Shown in pieces: positions 54,130 to 64,000 of a stretch of DNA of 64,000 nt. Numbering within the stretch: the stretch's first letter is position 1; the number at the start of each line of letters is the position of its first letter. Location of the stretch: contig JAJEKV010000073.1 in NCBI GenBank assembly GCA_021234155.1, positions 964,001 to 1,028,000 on the forward strand. Reading direction: 5' to 3'. The notes below the pieces were generated by a model. It did not search any database and was not told the origin of the DNA. It saw only the letters and a program-made list of their open reading frames with translations. Source of the DNA: Isoetes taiwanensis. Taxonomy: Eukaryota > Streptophyta > Lycopodiopsida > Isoetales > Isoetaceae. Both the position numbers and the translations under genes were made by a program.

Positions 54130-57100
54130 TTATCTCTTACCGACCCTGCCTTTTAATGGAGACAAAACCCCATCATGTCCTGATCTGCCCCTCAGTGGTG
54201 ATGAAACACCATCATTACCAGTTCTACTTTTTGAGGGGGATAAAGTGCCATCATTTTCTTTCCTCGAGGGAGAACTTCGGAGCCGTTCCTTCTCTGCCTC
54301 CTTCTCCTCCTTCTCAGCTTTTTTCCTTTCTAATTCAGCTTGTTTACTATTTTCATCAAGACCACGTTTAAACATGATAACAAAATTCAGGAGTATGCTA
54401 GTCACTGCAGCAAACACCAGTTAAAAGCAGTTATATATATGTGCTTATTCTTCCTAAAATGACTGATGGTTATAAAGATTGAAAAAAAAACCAAAAGGAT
54501 ACTAAATCCAAAGATTTACCTTGCTCAAAAGGACAGCGAGCAGGATCTTCGTTGAAATATTGAGCCAAGGAATCAGCATTACGGCCCTACATGAGATTTT
54601 CTAGGCCAGTTAATACGTCTAAAACATGAAACTTATTGCCCACCATGGTTAGCATATCTTAGATAGTTACCACATCAGCATACAGTTGAGCAAGGGACCT
54701 GACATCTGCTTCTGCTGTATCAAGAAACAACTTCAAGACCTACATGAAAACAACACTTATTAACATCCCACATTCTAGCAGCACCTAATGATCCAGTTAA
54801 TACCTTGCGGAATCCTTCAGAAACTATGCCATCATTCTCAGATGCTGTAAGCTCTTGCTCCACCTTCTCTAACCCTTTACTCACTGCTTGCATTTCTTCT
54901 GCTAGTGACTTCAGTTGAATCTGTAACACAAACTCACTATTCTCATTTCTTTCAATATTGCCTCTATACTAGAAAACATAGAACAATTGGAAGATTAATG
55001 TGCACATTATCATTTTTTTTATGAAACAGAAGTTCTTGAGACATGCTGATACCCCCGTGGTTCCTTATAAGAAGAATGATATATGCTAAATTGCAAAGCT
55101 TGATTAGCTAACCTCAACTGATATGGATAAAGCATGCCAAAAACAACTTGTTTCCCACATTCCCAAAACTGCTGTGAGGAATTTCTAATGTCAAATTCAT
55201 ATTTTAATGCCTTTGTTTTATTGCCCTACACAAATCCATTCCCTCATCTATCTTCTAGATTTTAGCATAATCTTGCTTAGATATAAATGTATTTGTGCAC
55301 CCAAGTCTCCATGAGTCCATGATTATTAGTCCTTGCTCTAAAACGAAACCTGGAGGATACCTTTGATGCAGATTCAATGTGCAAAAGATCCTTATGAAAA
55401 TCAAGTAACTCTGGCATTTTATCAGCAAGTACCTGATTAATCAGGAAAATAAAATTAGCAGCAAAGAACTTAAAATCCAGATGAAGTCCCTTTCAGGAAT
55501 GCTTGCCACAACTGTGACAAAAATACTGCTAGTACAATTGTGTTGGAGGACTGAGAACAAAAAAATGTAGTATCGCATGAGATAATAATATATTCAACTC
55601 GTTTATGAATCTTACTTTGCACAAATAATGCATCAATGTCATTTTGTTGTTCCGGGCTCTTGTATCTGTTAACTTCAGCAAGCTGTCAAGTCTAAATCCA
55701 ATGGCTGAACCTGATTATAAGAACAAGTAGTACACGAGTATAAGTGCCAATTCTGTTTGATCATAACATACATACAAAAGTGCCATGAGATGTACCACGA
55801 GCAGTTCCTTGATTCATTGCATTCCCAAGAGAAAGAATAGTTTGCATGATTCTTCTGAGCTTTAGAGATTCCCTTACCTGGAAAAAATTGGATAGCAAAA
55901 TGATCAGGATTTGTGCTTAATAAAAAAATTGTGATATAGGGCTTTACCTCCCTAGATGCTGCATTTACTACTTCTAGGTTATCCCGCAATTCTGTGACCT
56001 GTAAAATGTGCATTCTTAGAACTCCAGGAACGTCAACAGAAAGATGCCAAATCTCCTCCTCCTGACCTGTGTTGTAAACTGAATCTTAAAAGAAAATACT
56101 CGTAGCTTTGCTTCTACACGTGGCACCTTCATCAGCTCAAGAAAAAACTGCACGCATGCAACTGTCAGCAGATTCATCTTTTCAAATCATATGAAATTTA
56201 TAAGACACTTGAGAATTATCACTAACCTGCTCACATTTCCCAAGACTTTCTTTGTCCCCAGTATAGTTCTGCCAAGAAAAAAAAAGTTTTATTGCAAAGC
56301 ATCCTTTAAACTTGTTGTCCAGTCATGGGCCTAATTTTCACACATTCTTTTATGAACACTGCAGCTTTGCGGCCTACATGTTCATATGCCACCATGGCAT
56401 CATAGCAACTAGATAAATGTACGTTACCTGTTTCTAAGGTTTCCTAGAGGGTATGTGCCACATGCTTACAGTGGTTCTCCATGGTTAATGATTTCATGTA
56501 TGTTACCACGGCAATATTTGAAGAGTTCTCTAAAATATATGCTGTTTGTCCTCACTTTGTGCCATTGTCCTCTTGGAGCTTGACAGCTAAAACTTGTGTG
56601 TTATAACCCAACAAATATAAACTGCCAGCCCTTGGACCCACCTGTTAGCACAACTTCCAAAACTTCTAAATTATGTTGTATAAACTCCAGCATACAGTCC
56701 AACCTTGGCACATTGCAAAAGGAAGTGCATTGAGTGATAGCACCTCTTTTTTGAGATCTTTCACCAACAACTCCTAACTTCCATTCCCTAACCATATCAC
56801 TCTTCATCCCTCTAAATATGGAACCGTTGACCTTTTCTTTCTCTATTTTACTCTAACCATTGAAATCAATACCCATGTTCCTGTTTTATATTTAACCAAA
56901 CTGTCCACTCACTCATCTAACAACTGAGGTCAACGCCAACTGAACTGTCCAATAGCACTGCTACTGTATTAATTATTAGACTACAGTGAAAAAAATTAAA
57001 ACTCAAAATTAAATATTGAAATCTATGGGATAAAAAACACAGTGGTTTTCATGAGTGTGTACCTTCAACATGTCCATCTCTTCCTTAGTGGGGCAGAATT

Positions 57101-60100
57101 TAATTAAATTCTCAACCTGGTCCGCATCCAGAATTGTCCCGTCCAGGTTCAAGACTGCAGACTGTTACCCACAAAAGAGTCATTAAAGTAAATCTCCTCT
57201 ATTATGCTTGAGAATGCACTTACCATCATATCTGGAAGTGGCATCTTGACCTTTGTTAGCATAATCTCACAATTGTTGGCCCTGCGCAAATCAATCTGTC
57301 TTCACAAAACAGAAGGGTTAGCATATTTTCATTTTAGAACAGAGATTGAAATATAAAGATATATGCATTTTATCCTAGACAAAACTTTGAAGCTGTGGGT
57401 GAGTGATACAAGCATAAAGAGCTATCAAGTCAGGCCATCTTTAGTGGGTTTCTTTTCAGATTGATGAAATACAGTTAAAGGGCCAGATGCCCATCAACGA
57501 AAAAGCAGATGGGTATTAGAGATGGTAATTAATCATCTACTGGACTACCATAAAGACTTCTTATCAACTGAAGGCACAATGATCCACTTAGGGACATGCA
57601 TCCAGTAATATACATTGCTGATGAACACTTCATAAGCAGGATTCAAAAGATGTACTGGCATTTTATAGAGACATCATCATGACATGTGAGATGCAAATTG
57701 CGAGAATACACACCAAGTGAACTTTCTCCTGCTTTGGGACGAGTGAACCGCGTCGGCCTCCAGCTTTGTCATTACCAGACCCAGCACTAGGTGGAACAAT
57801 GGCCGAGAAAAGACTCTCCAGTTCAGTCATGTCTAACTCTAGTGCCCTGCACAATATCTTTACTATCAGAATGTTCCGTGTCATCATATCATGCATGATA
57901 AATAAAGCTAAATTACTTTGATTGATCCTCCTGCTTTTGGTTTTCAGCCCAAAGACTCCCTTGCATTGCACGTGTTACTTTAACCCAGTGTAATGGCTTC
58001 AAAGATGCCTTCTTCGTTGTGGGTTGTACTGCTGCTAGCCCTGTACTTGCAGGAATACCTGGTGGGGGAGGAGATGCACCACGGCCGCGTCCCATAGGAG
58101 GTCCAGGAGGGGGAGGTGGTCCACCTCTCCCTCGACCCAATGGGGGAGGTGGTGGAGGGCTGGTTAACTTGTTTCCTGGTGGTAAAGGTGGTGCCGAAGG
58201 ACCATTCCCAGGTGGTGCAGGTGGATTTGGAACCCCACCTGGCAGAGGAGGAGCACGAGGCGGAGGAACCACACCTTTACCTGGAGGAGGAGGTGGTGGT
58301 GGTGGAGCACCTCTGCCTGCTGGAGATGGTGTGGAAGCAGCTCCTTTGCCTGGCGGTGGTGGTGGCGGCGGAGGCGGTGCAGATCCTGCTCTGCCAGGAG
58401 GTGGCGGTGGTGCAGGAGGAGGAGCAGCACCTTTTCCTGGTGGTAGTGGTGGTGGTGGAGGCGGAGGAGCACCCTTTCCTGCTGGTGGTGGCGGCGCAGG
58501 TGGTGGGGCACTCTTTCCAGGAAGAGGTGGAGGCGGTGGAGGTGCAGGAGGGGCTCCCATCCCATTATTACCTTTAAGTGGTGGTGGAGGAGGTGCAGGA
58601 GGCACTCCTGTTCCAGTGGCGCTTTTTATTGGAGGTGGTGGAGGTGCAGGTGGGACATTCCCAGAGCGTACTGGCAAAGGCGGTGGTGGAGGTGCTGGTG
58701 GAACACTTCTGGTTTGTGTTGGCATGGATGGCGGTGGCTGTGAGGTTGACATCCCCTGTTCCTGTGTTTGCCCCTGTGCCCGTGTTGTCATTGATGGAAT
58801 TGTTGAAATTCCCGACTTCAAAGCAGGAGGGGGGGGAGGAGGAGGAGGAGGAGGGGTTGGCGACTTGTGTGTATCAGGCGGAGGTTCAGGGGATGTCGTT
58901 GCATCCTGTACAGATGAAGGAGGTAACTGGACAAGCTCTGGAGGTGTAGATGAAGTATACGGCGGAGAAGACGATAACTTCGCATGTGGCATTTGGGACA
59001 CAGCAGACAATTTTGATTTCAAAGGCAAAGGTGACTGCAATATCAAATGATCTTCCTCCTCAAAACCGCGAGGCAGCGAAGTCACTAATGTCTTATGTCT
59101 GTTGTCAATCATTTCTAGTCTATCTTGAAAACCATTTACTACAGTCAATTGCTGCAAGAACTTTATTGCTGCATCGCCAGTTCCATCTGACCAATCTCCA
59201 GTGCTAAACAGTTCTTGCACTTTTGCAAAAGCCTCAATGGGAAGCCCTCCCTTTTCGTCACCACCCAGCGTTGCCACTGGAACATTTGAAGAATTTGGCC
59301 ATATATCCATTTCCCCAAAGAGAACCTGCATATATAAAACTTGATTTAAGAAGAAAGAAATTATGAAGTTATTTTTGCTGATTTAAGCATCACAGACCTC
59401 GGCACGGAAATCCTTGGAGAAACGCTCTTTTGCATTCCATAAGATATCAATGTCATCACGATTTAGCATCAAAATATTTGATCTTATAAAAGCAGTATTA
59501 AACATGACTCTAAACATCATTTCCTCCCTGCCAGATTCCAGATCTAAATGAATACATTCCAATACAACATCTCCTTGTACAGCACACTGCACATCTATCT
59601 TCACAACATCGCTGTCTGCCTGAACATTATGACATAAATCAATATTTATTAAAATTGCACTATAAAGCTAGAAATTGAGGCCAGAATTACCTGCCGATAA
59701 TGCCGGAGAGGATGTTTATTTTTCTTGTTTGCTGGAAAAAGAGTTCGTGTGGCTCGGCTGCCTTTCACACGAGGATCACGTCCATAGATACGAACATGAG
59801 GCCTACAGCCGCCTTCAGAATCAAATGAAGGAACAATTCTCAAAATGACACAATCAAGACTGAGTGCACGGTCAGGAGGTGGCCATTCCGGTGTGTTGTT
59901 TCTTCTAGCAACATACTGGAGGTATCTAAGCTGAGAAGGTACCGGGTTCAGAGGAGTCAACAGCTGCATCAATCCTTTAGGGGCCTCCCTGTGCAACATA
60001 TCCAAGGTTTTCTGTTCCCCAGTATGAAGTTTTCTGTAGATTAGAAAACAGGCAAGAATAAATGCAAGTAGAGGCCAACCCCCCCTCTCACAGTGCATCA

Positions 60101-60554
60101 ACACCATGTTCTGGTGTCCCTCCAGGGACAACCAGCTATCACTGGATCGTACAAAATGATGTATCATTTCCATGGGCAATATAGGGCAGCCCTCATACTG
60201 CCTAGGATAATCCATGACAGTCATTTCATACTGTGACAAAATTTCTGTAAGCTGGCTTTTCTTCTCACCCTCTCTAAAATTGAATACAAGAAAAGAAGAA
60301 TCTGGAAACTGCTCATGAAGTTGCATTGCAATCTGTCGCATGTAAATCTTGTATGTCTCCTCTTCAAATACATCCGTGGCGAAACAAGAATCAAAGACTG
60401 CAAACAGGCAAAATTTTGGAATCCTTAGGTACACGTTACTCTCTAAGCTCATAAAAAAAAATGGGTCAACCTAGAACTTACCATAGAGTCTGTCCGAGAT
60501 CTCCAAGAGACCATCTGGTGGTCTTCTATAAAAAAATCTGCGAAACAGAGACAT
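54130..60554 (-). CDS. Class II formin: PTEN-like domain, FH1, FH2; complete
   Basis: My model has 17 exons: 60554-60482, 60397-59691, 59619-59398, 59325-57917, 57846-57714, 57295-57224, 57161-57063, 56268-56227, 56147-56067, 55998-55948, 55877-55796, 55710-55616, 55432-55361, 54920-54804, 54739-54671, 54586-54520, 54404-54130. All introns are GT-AG and phases agree, giving 1221 residues. Residues 1-334 are the PTEN-like phosphatase and C2 part (MSLFRRFFYRRPPDGLLEIS). The loop HCERGGWP (C127) lacks the arginine of CX5R, so it is catalytically dead, as in other plant class II formins. About 460-765 is the proline-rich FH1 that binds profilin. FH2 (about 770-1150) has LKPLHWVKV and GNAMNQGTARGSAIGFRLDS. 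Formins nucleate and extend actin filaments; class II forms bind membrane phosphoinositides through the PTEN part and drive tip growth in moss. Confidence 0.96.
58100..58880 (-). repeat. FH1 proline-rich repeat within the formin gene
   Basis: Exon 4 encodes many runs of 4-11 prolines separated by G/A/K-rich spacers (PPPPPGKGA, PPPPLPPGKG). The DNA is a GGWGGT-type repeat on the plus strand. It creates long antisense open frames (58019-59050 +, glycine-rich), which are not genes. Confidence 0.9.
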
Positions 60555-62339
60555 CCTCCCATGCGCTGAGCTAAGTTACCCTTTACCCAATTGCTGGTGC
60601 AATCGAATTCTAAAACTTCTGCCAAATCCCAAGGTAGGCAAGGTCAGACTCATCCTCTGGAAATTGTGTAATGGGCCGGAAGAGATGAGGGAGGGGGCAT
60701 GGAAGCTCCAATCCACCATACATCAGCACCAAAGACCGCGCCCTATTCTTCCGCGGATCTGCACCGCCACCATAGCCACGACACAAAGCCCTACTCTGGT
60801 GTGTCCACTGTTTTTTCATTTTCTAATATTTTAGTTGTTTGGTTGAGTGATTTGATATTATACTTTACCACGCATTTGCCGTGGAGAATGCCTTTTGGGT
60901 GCCAGCGTGGCTTCTTCAAAAATAGTGTAATATGCAGGCGTTATCAGCCAAACATTTGTGTGTTCCTTTTATCGGCCACCATTCCTAGCCTAGTTCCTTC
61001 AATCAATCAGTACGTAAAAATACTATCTATATATCAATCAATAATTTTTTTTGGTTCACATGATGTTTTTGGGTTGCCCAAGGGCAAACCTTTGAATTGA
61101 TGGGCTGATAAGTGCGTAATTCGATGGTTGAGATTGTTTTGAAGGGCTTTTTGGACGATGGAGATTTTGTGCACCTGCATTGCTCAGCGTTATTGGGTTG
61201 CCTTTAGGATTCGATCTAGCGGTTCATCCTTGTCCTCTGCTTTTTCCACCTAAAGCAATGGAGTTTTGTCGAAATCCTTCTTTCAAGAGCTCGGTTGTGG
61301 CGGCGCCCTTCTTCTCAACTCATTAGGTATAAGCAAAACACCGAAAGGAAGCTCTTTTCTCTAATAGAGGTATAAATGATAGCTGAAAGCTTGAAAATTC
61401 AGCTTCTTGTTTTTTTCTACAGGAGCCCTCGGGCAAAAAAATATGTTAAAATAGAGCAGAAAGACCTTAGACTTCTGTTATCTGTGCTGGCAATGTGGCC
61501 ACTGATGTTTTCACGTTTAAAAGAGCAGATGCTCTGCTTGTGCATAGCATACCCTGCAAGATGCATTCGGCACTGTGAGTTTTGGCAAAATCTAAGTCCA
61601 TGTTCTGTTCTATCTAATCCACCAACGATTGGAAATATTCTGGATCATTTTGCTGGCCACATTGCGTTAGCCCCTTATTTTGGGTTGTCCGTGCATTGGA
61701 GGGGGAAACGGCATATAGAAAGCCTAGGTTCATTTGCGAAGCATTTTGCCATATTTTTAGATTTTGGAGGGATGGCTAGGATGATATGGGCTTTAAGTGG
61801 CAAATAAAGGGTGCAGATGAATCCATCTGATAGCATCTTGGCGGGGAGCTTCCTCTATATATGCGATGGTCAAATCTGCTCCATAGGCTGAAACCTGATG
61901 CTCTGTGGATTTATGTCTCGGATTTGTGCATGTAGTTGTGCGATTCACTACTTCTGCTAAGATAAAACACTGTTCCAGAGGAAGAGCTGTGATGGCATGG
62001 GCTTTGTATGGGCTTTAATGTGACAGATAGATGGAGCAGATTGATCATTGCTCTATGGGAGGTGGAGATGAAGAGCGAATAGAGGCAGTGAAAACAGAAG
62101 TATAGTGTGGACAAATTGCTTGTTAGTTCAAAATCCAAACATGGCATGCTTGTTCTTGGCTTGAATCAGTTGCAAAAACTTACTTGTTGGTTAGGTTTTC
62201 TTTGTGTGAACTAGTGGAGTGCTCTTTCATTCACCTTTTCTGTTTAATACTTGACCTGCCAATGCTTCTGAAAAGCCCCATGGATCTTCAGTTTACCTAA
62301 GTACTCCCATGCAACAGCGGCTATGTTGCACAGTTTATA
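60555..62339. other. Upstream region of the formin, no second gene recognised
   Basis: The formin 5' UTR and promoter should lie in the first several hundred bases (minus strand). A 143-residue plus frame at 61376-61807 shows no family signature. No repeat was noted. Confidence 0.5.
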
Positions 62340-62850
62340 GCTTCATCCAACGTCCTGAATCCTCCATGATGGTCAGCAACATATCTTTGATGTCCTCACG
62401 GAGCCCTCTTCGAAAACAATCTCGAAGGGCCACATCATTCCAAACCATGTCTATGGCAATCTGACATCATTCTGAAGCATAAACTGAAGTCGAACGAAAA
62501 CCTTGCCTGAGGTTTCCAAGCTTGGTAACTGTTCTGCGCTGCCGATCAGTGCCTCCAAAACATGCCTCAAGTTTAGTAGTGAACTTTGCAAATCACTACA
62601 AATCGAGAGTCCCCCCTCTCTAGGCAAGGGGGCAAACCAGCTCAAATCTGGCCCAGAAAGTAGAGAGCCGACTAGTCCGACTTGTTCGATCCATGGGATA
62701 ATGAGCTGAATTTGATTCAAAAAACCTCTGAGTTACCCGGCAAACTAATTTTAGGCTCTGATGGCCTCCTCTCATAGCTAGAGGCTCCTTATTATCTAGT
62801 TGCAATTGCTGACATACTTGAACAAGCTGTTGCACTTGAGACATAAGACA
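62340..62850 (-). pseudogene. Decayed Gypsy gag fragment (sushi/Tcn1-like type)
   Basis: In shifting minus-strand frames it reads HYPMDRTSR, VGLVGSLLSGPDLSWFAPLP, DLQSSLLNLRHVLEALIGSA and then DMVWNDVALRDCFRRGLREDIKDMLLTIM. This order (YP.DR.KVGF..SLL.G.AL.WA, then GWN..ALRD.FRRGLS.EIKD) is that of a Retrotrans_gag domain of the sushi/Tf1/Tcn1 kind, different from the gag at 13.5-14.8 kb. Frameshifts break it. No pol is visible next to it. Confidence 0.65.
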
Positions 62851-63109
62851 CCAAATATGGACAAATAAATGATTAGAATCGGAGCAGCCAAGAACAACGT
62901 TAGAATGCTGGAAATATTTGAAGGCTCAAGACTGGCATTGAACCAGAATGGTTCGACGAGAATGAACCACCTCTATTTAGTCCAACAATCAAGATTGTGC
63001 CACTCTATTAGGATTATCCAAGTGTCATGCATGCATGTAGGTTCTAGAATAGTTTTGAACCTCCTAAAAATAATTCTACATATGAAATAAATGCATGGAA
63101 AAGTCTTCA
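62851..63109. other. Short spacer
   Basis: AT-rich DNA between the gag fragment and the SINE. Nothing was recognised in it. Confidence 0.4.
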
Positions 63110-63250
63110 ATGGTAGTTCACTTGGCCAAGGTGTGTGATTTGCAATTAGAAAGTTGCAAGTTCAAGTTTTGCTTTGTGCAACTACCTTTTTGCATCCGTG
63201 TAACGACCATCTTTTGTACATATGAGTCCAATGATCATGTGGGACAAATA
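63110..63250 (+). mobile_element. SINE, tRNA-derived
   Basis: TGGTAGTTCACTTGGCCAAG (A box) is followed by GTTGCAAGTTCAAGTTTTGC (B box), then GTGCAACTACCTTTTTGCAT. The last part resembles the body start of common plant SINEs. The 3' end is not clear. Confidence 0.6.
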
Positions 63251-63779
63251 CCTATATGGTCATCACAATGTTCTTGTAAGAGGATGAGATTAGCTTCATA
63301 TTTTCTAATATTAGTAACAAAACTCCTCCTTTTTTGGGACCTTTAACCCTTCTAAGATTCCAAATGACAATTTTCATGATTATAGATCTTTGCTCAAAAT
63401 CTCGATTGTGCTCACCCTTACTTCTAGTAAACTTAGCAGGGCCATTGTGTTGTATTTTAAATAAATGAGAGTAAACCTGTATTGCAGAAGTAGCTATGAC
63501 AATCTCAACATTAAGGCCCTTATTTTAGCCCTCTTTTTCCTAGCTTTCTTCTTCCATCTGGTAGTGTCCGAAATCATATTCAAATTTGAAATATGGATTC
63601 CTCCACTAGATGTCGGACAGATAGTCTAGTTGATGCTGGATGTTATTATCTTCATTGGAGACAAGATCCCTTCTCCAATCATAATCAGATGAAGCAATTT
63701 GAATATATGAAGCTCCTAACAGCAAGGCATCATCCTCTTGAAAAGCAAACTTCCAGAACTATATAAATAAGATTCTTCT

Positions 63780-63850
63780 TTCGTCTAGCTCCAATGGGGG
63801 TACTAGCATCATACCTCGACGAGGTAATGGATATGCGAACTTTATTGTGG
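63780..63850 (+). mobile_element. Small LINE remnant (C-terminal ORF2)
   Basis: ATGGGGGTACTAGCATCATA.. translates to MGVLASYLDEVMDMRTLLW, matching LLGSYLQEVMDTRTQLC of LINE-D at about 19200. Only about 70 bp are recognisable. Confidence 0.6.
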
Positions 63851-64000
63851 TCATTCATAATTATATCAAAATATGCAGAGTGTTGTACATTTTGCCATTC
63901 AGGTGCTCTTATACCTTGGATGTAACAATAACAAAATCACATGTTATTAAGCATGTGATGTAAAAGATTCTTGCATATTATGTAGCATGTTCGTATTCTA

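Noticed and set aside
58019-59050. 343-residue glycine-rich plus-strand ORF
   Set aside because: It is the antisense of the proline-rich FH1 exon of the formin; its composition follows from the GGWGGT repeat.
61376-61807. 143-residue plus-strand ORF upstream of the formin
   Set aside because: No recognisable domain, no supporting splice structure and ordinary composition; probably chance.

Overview
This window is nuclear DNA from a land plant with a large, transposon-filled genome. The evidence is two genes with GT-AG introns, a class II (PTEN-domain) formin, plant-type Gypsy, CACTA, hAT and LINE elements, and tRNA-derived SINE heads. A seed-free plant such as a fern or lycophyte would fit the mix of LINEs and the unusual gag types, but that is inference. 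Single-copy DNA is AT-rich, while the LINE bodies are GC- and CpG-rich.

Layout. (1) 1-16 kb: a minus-strand Ty3/Gypsy element (gag 14.8-13.5, protease 13.5-12.9, an extra RNase H 12.9-12.0, reverse transcriptase 11.9-10.9, integrase 1.3-0.2 kb). It is cut in two by a 9.1-kb CACTA transposon (1829-10939, TSD TAT), which itself holds a MITE (2927-3208) and a 5'-truncated LINE (about 5921-9960). (2) 16-19.5 kb: two more 5'-truncated copies of the same LINE family, one internally rearranged. (3) 20.2-21.1 kb: a cluster of long foldback repeats just upstream of a complete five-exon amino-acid transporter gene (AVT6/SLC38 type, 21434-23935, +). (4) 24.9-38.6 kb: two direct copies of one hAT element whose OUTER ends are flanked by the same 8-bp duplication (TTCTGCAA). 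The whole 13.6-kb block therefore looks like one composite 'macrotransposon' carrying LINEs and a broken host gene with a Nudix-like box. (5) 38.6-48.8 kb: a foldback MITE, a different LINE with a (TTA)n tail, an FCP1/NIF-like phosphatase-domain gene (about 43.9-45.2 kb, +) and long stretches without recognisable genes. (6) 48.8-53 kb: the 3' end of a chromodomain Gypsy element split by a LINE with a 21-bp TSD, then SINE heads, a long hairpin and direct repeats. (7) 54.1-60.6 kb: a complete 17-exon class II formin on the minus strand (1221 aa by my splice model). (8) 60.6-64 kb: the formin upstream region, a decayed gag fragment, a SINE and a LINE scrap.

Only the transporter and the formin look like intact cellular genes; the FCP1-like gene is plausible but its 5' structure is uncertain. 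The rest is mobile DNA in layers, and the nesting order can be read from the target-site duplications. All gene models are read by eye from splice signals and protein conservation; no alignment or search was run.
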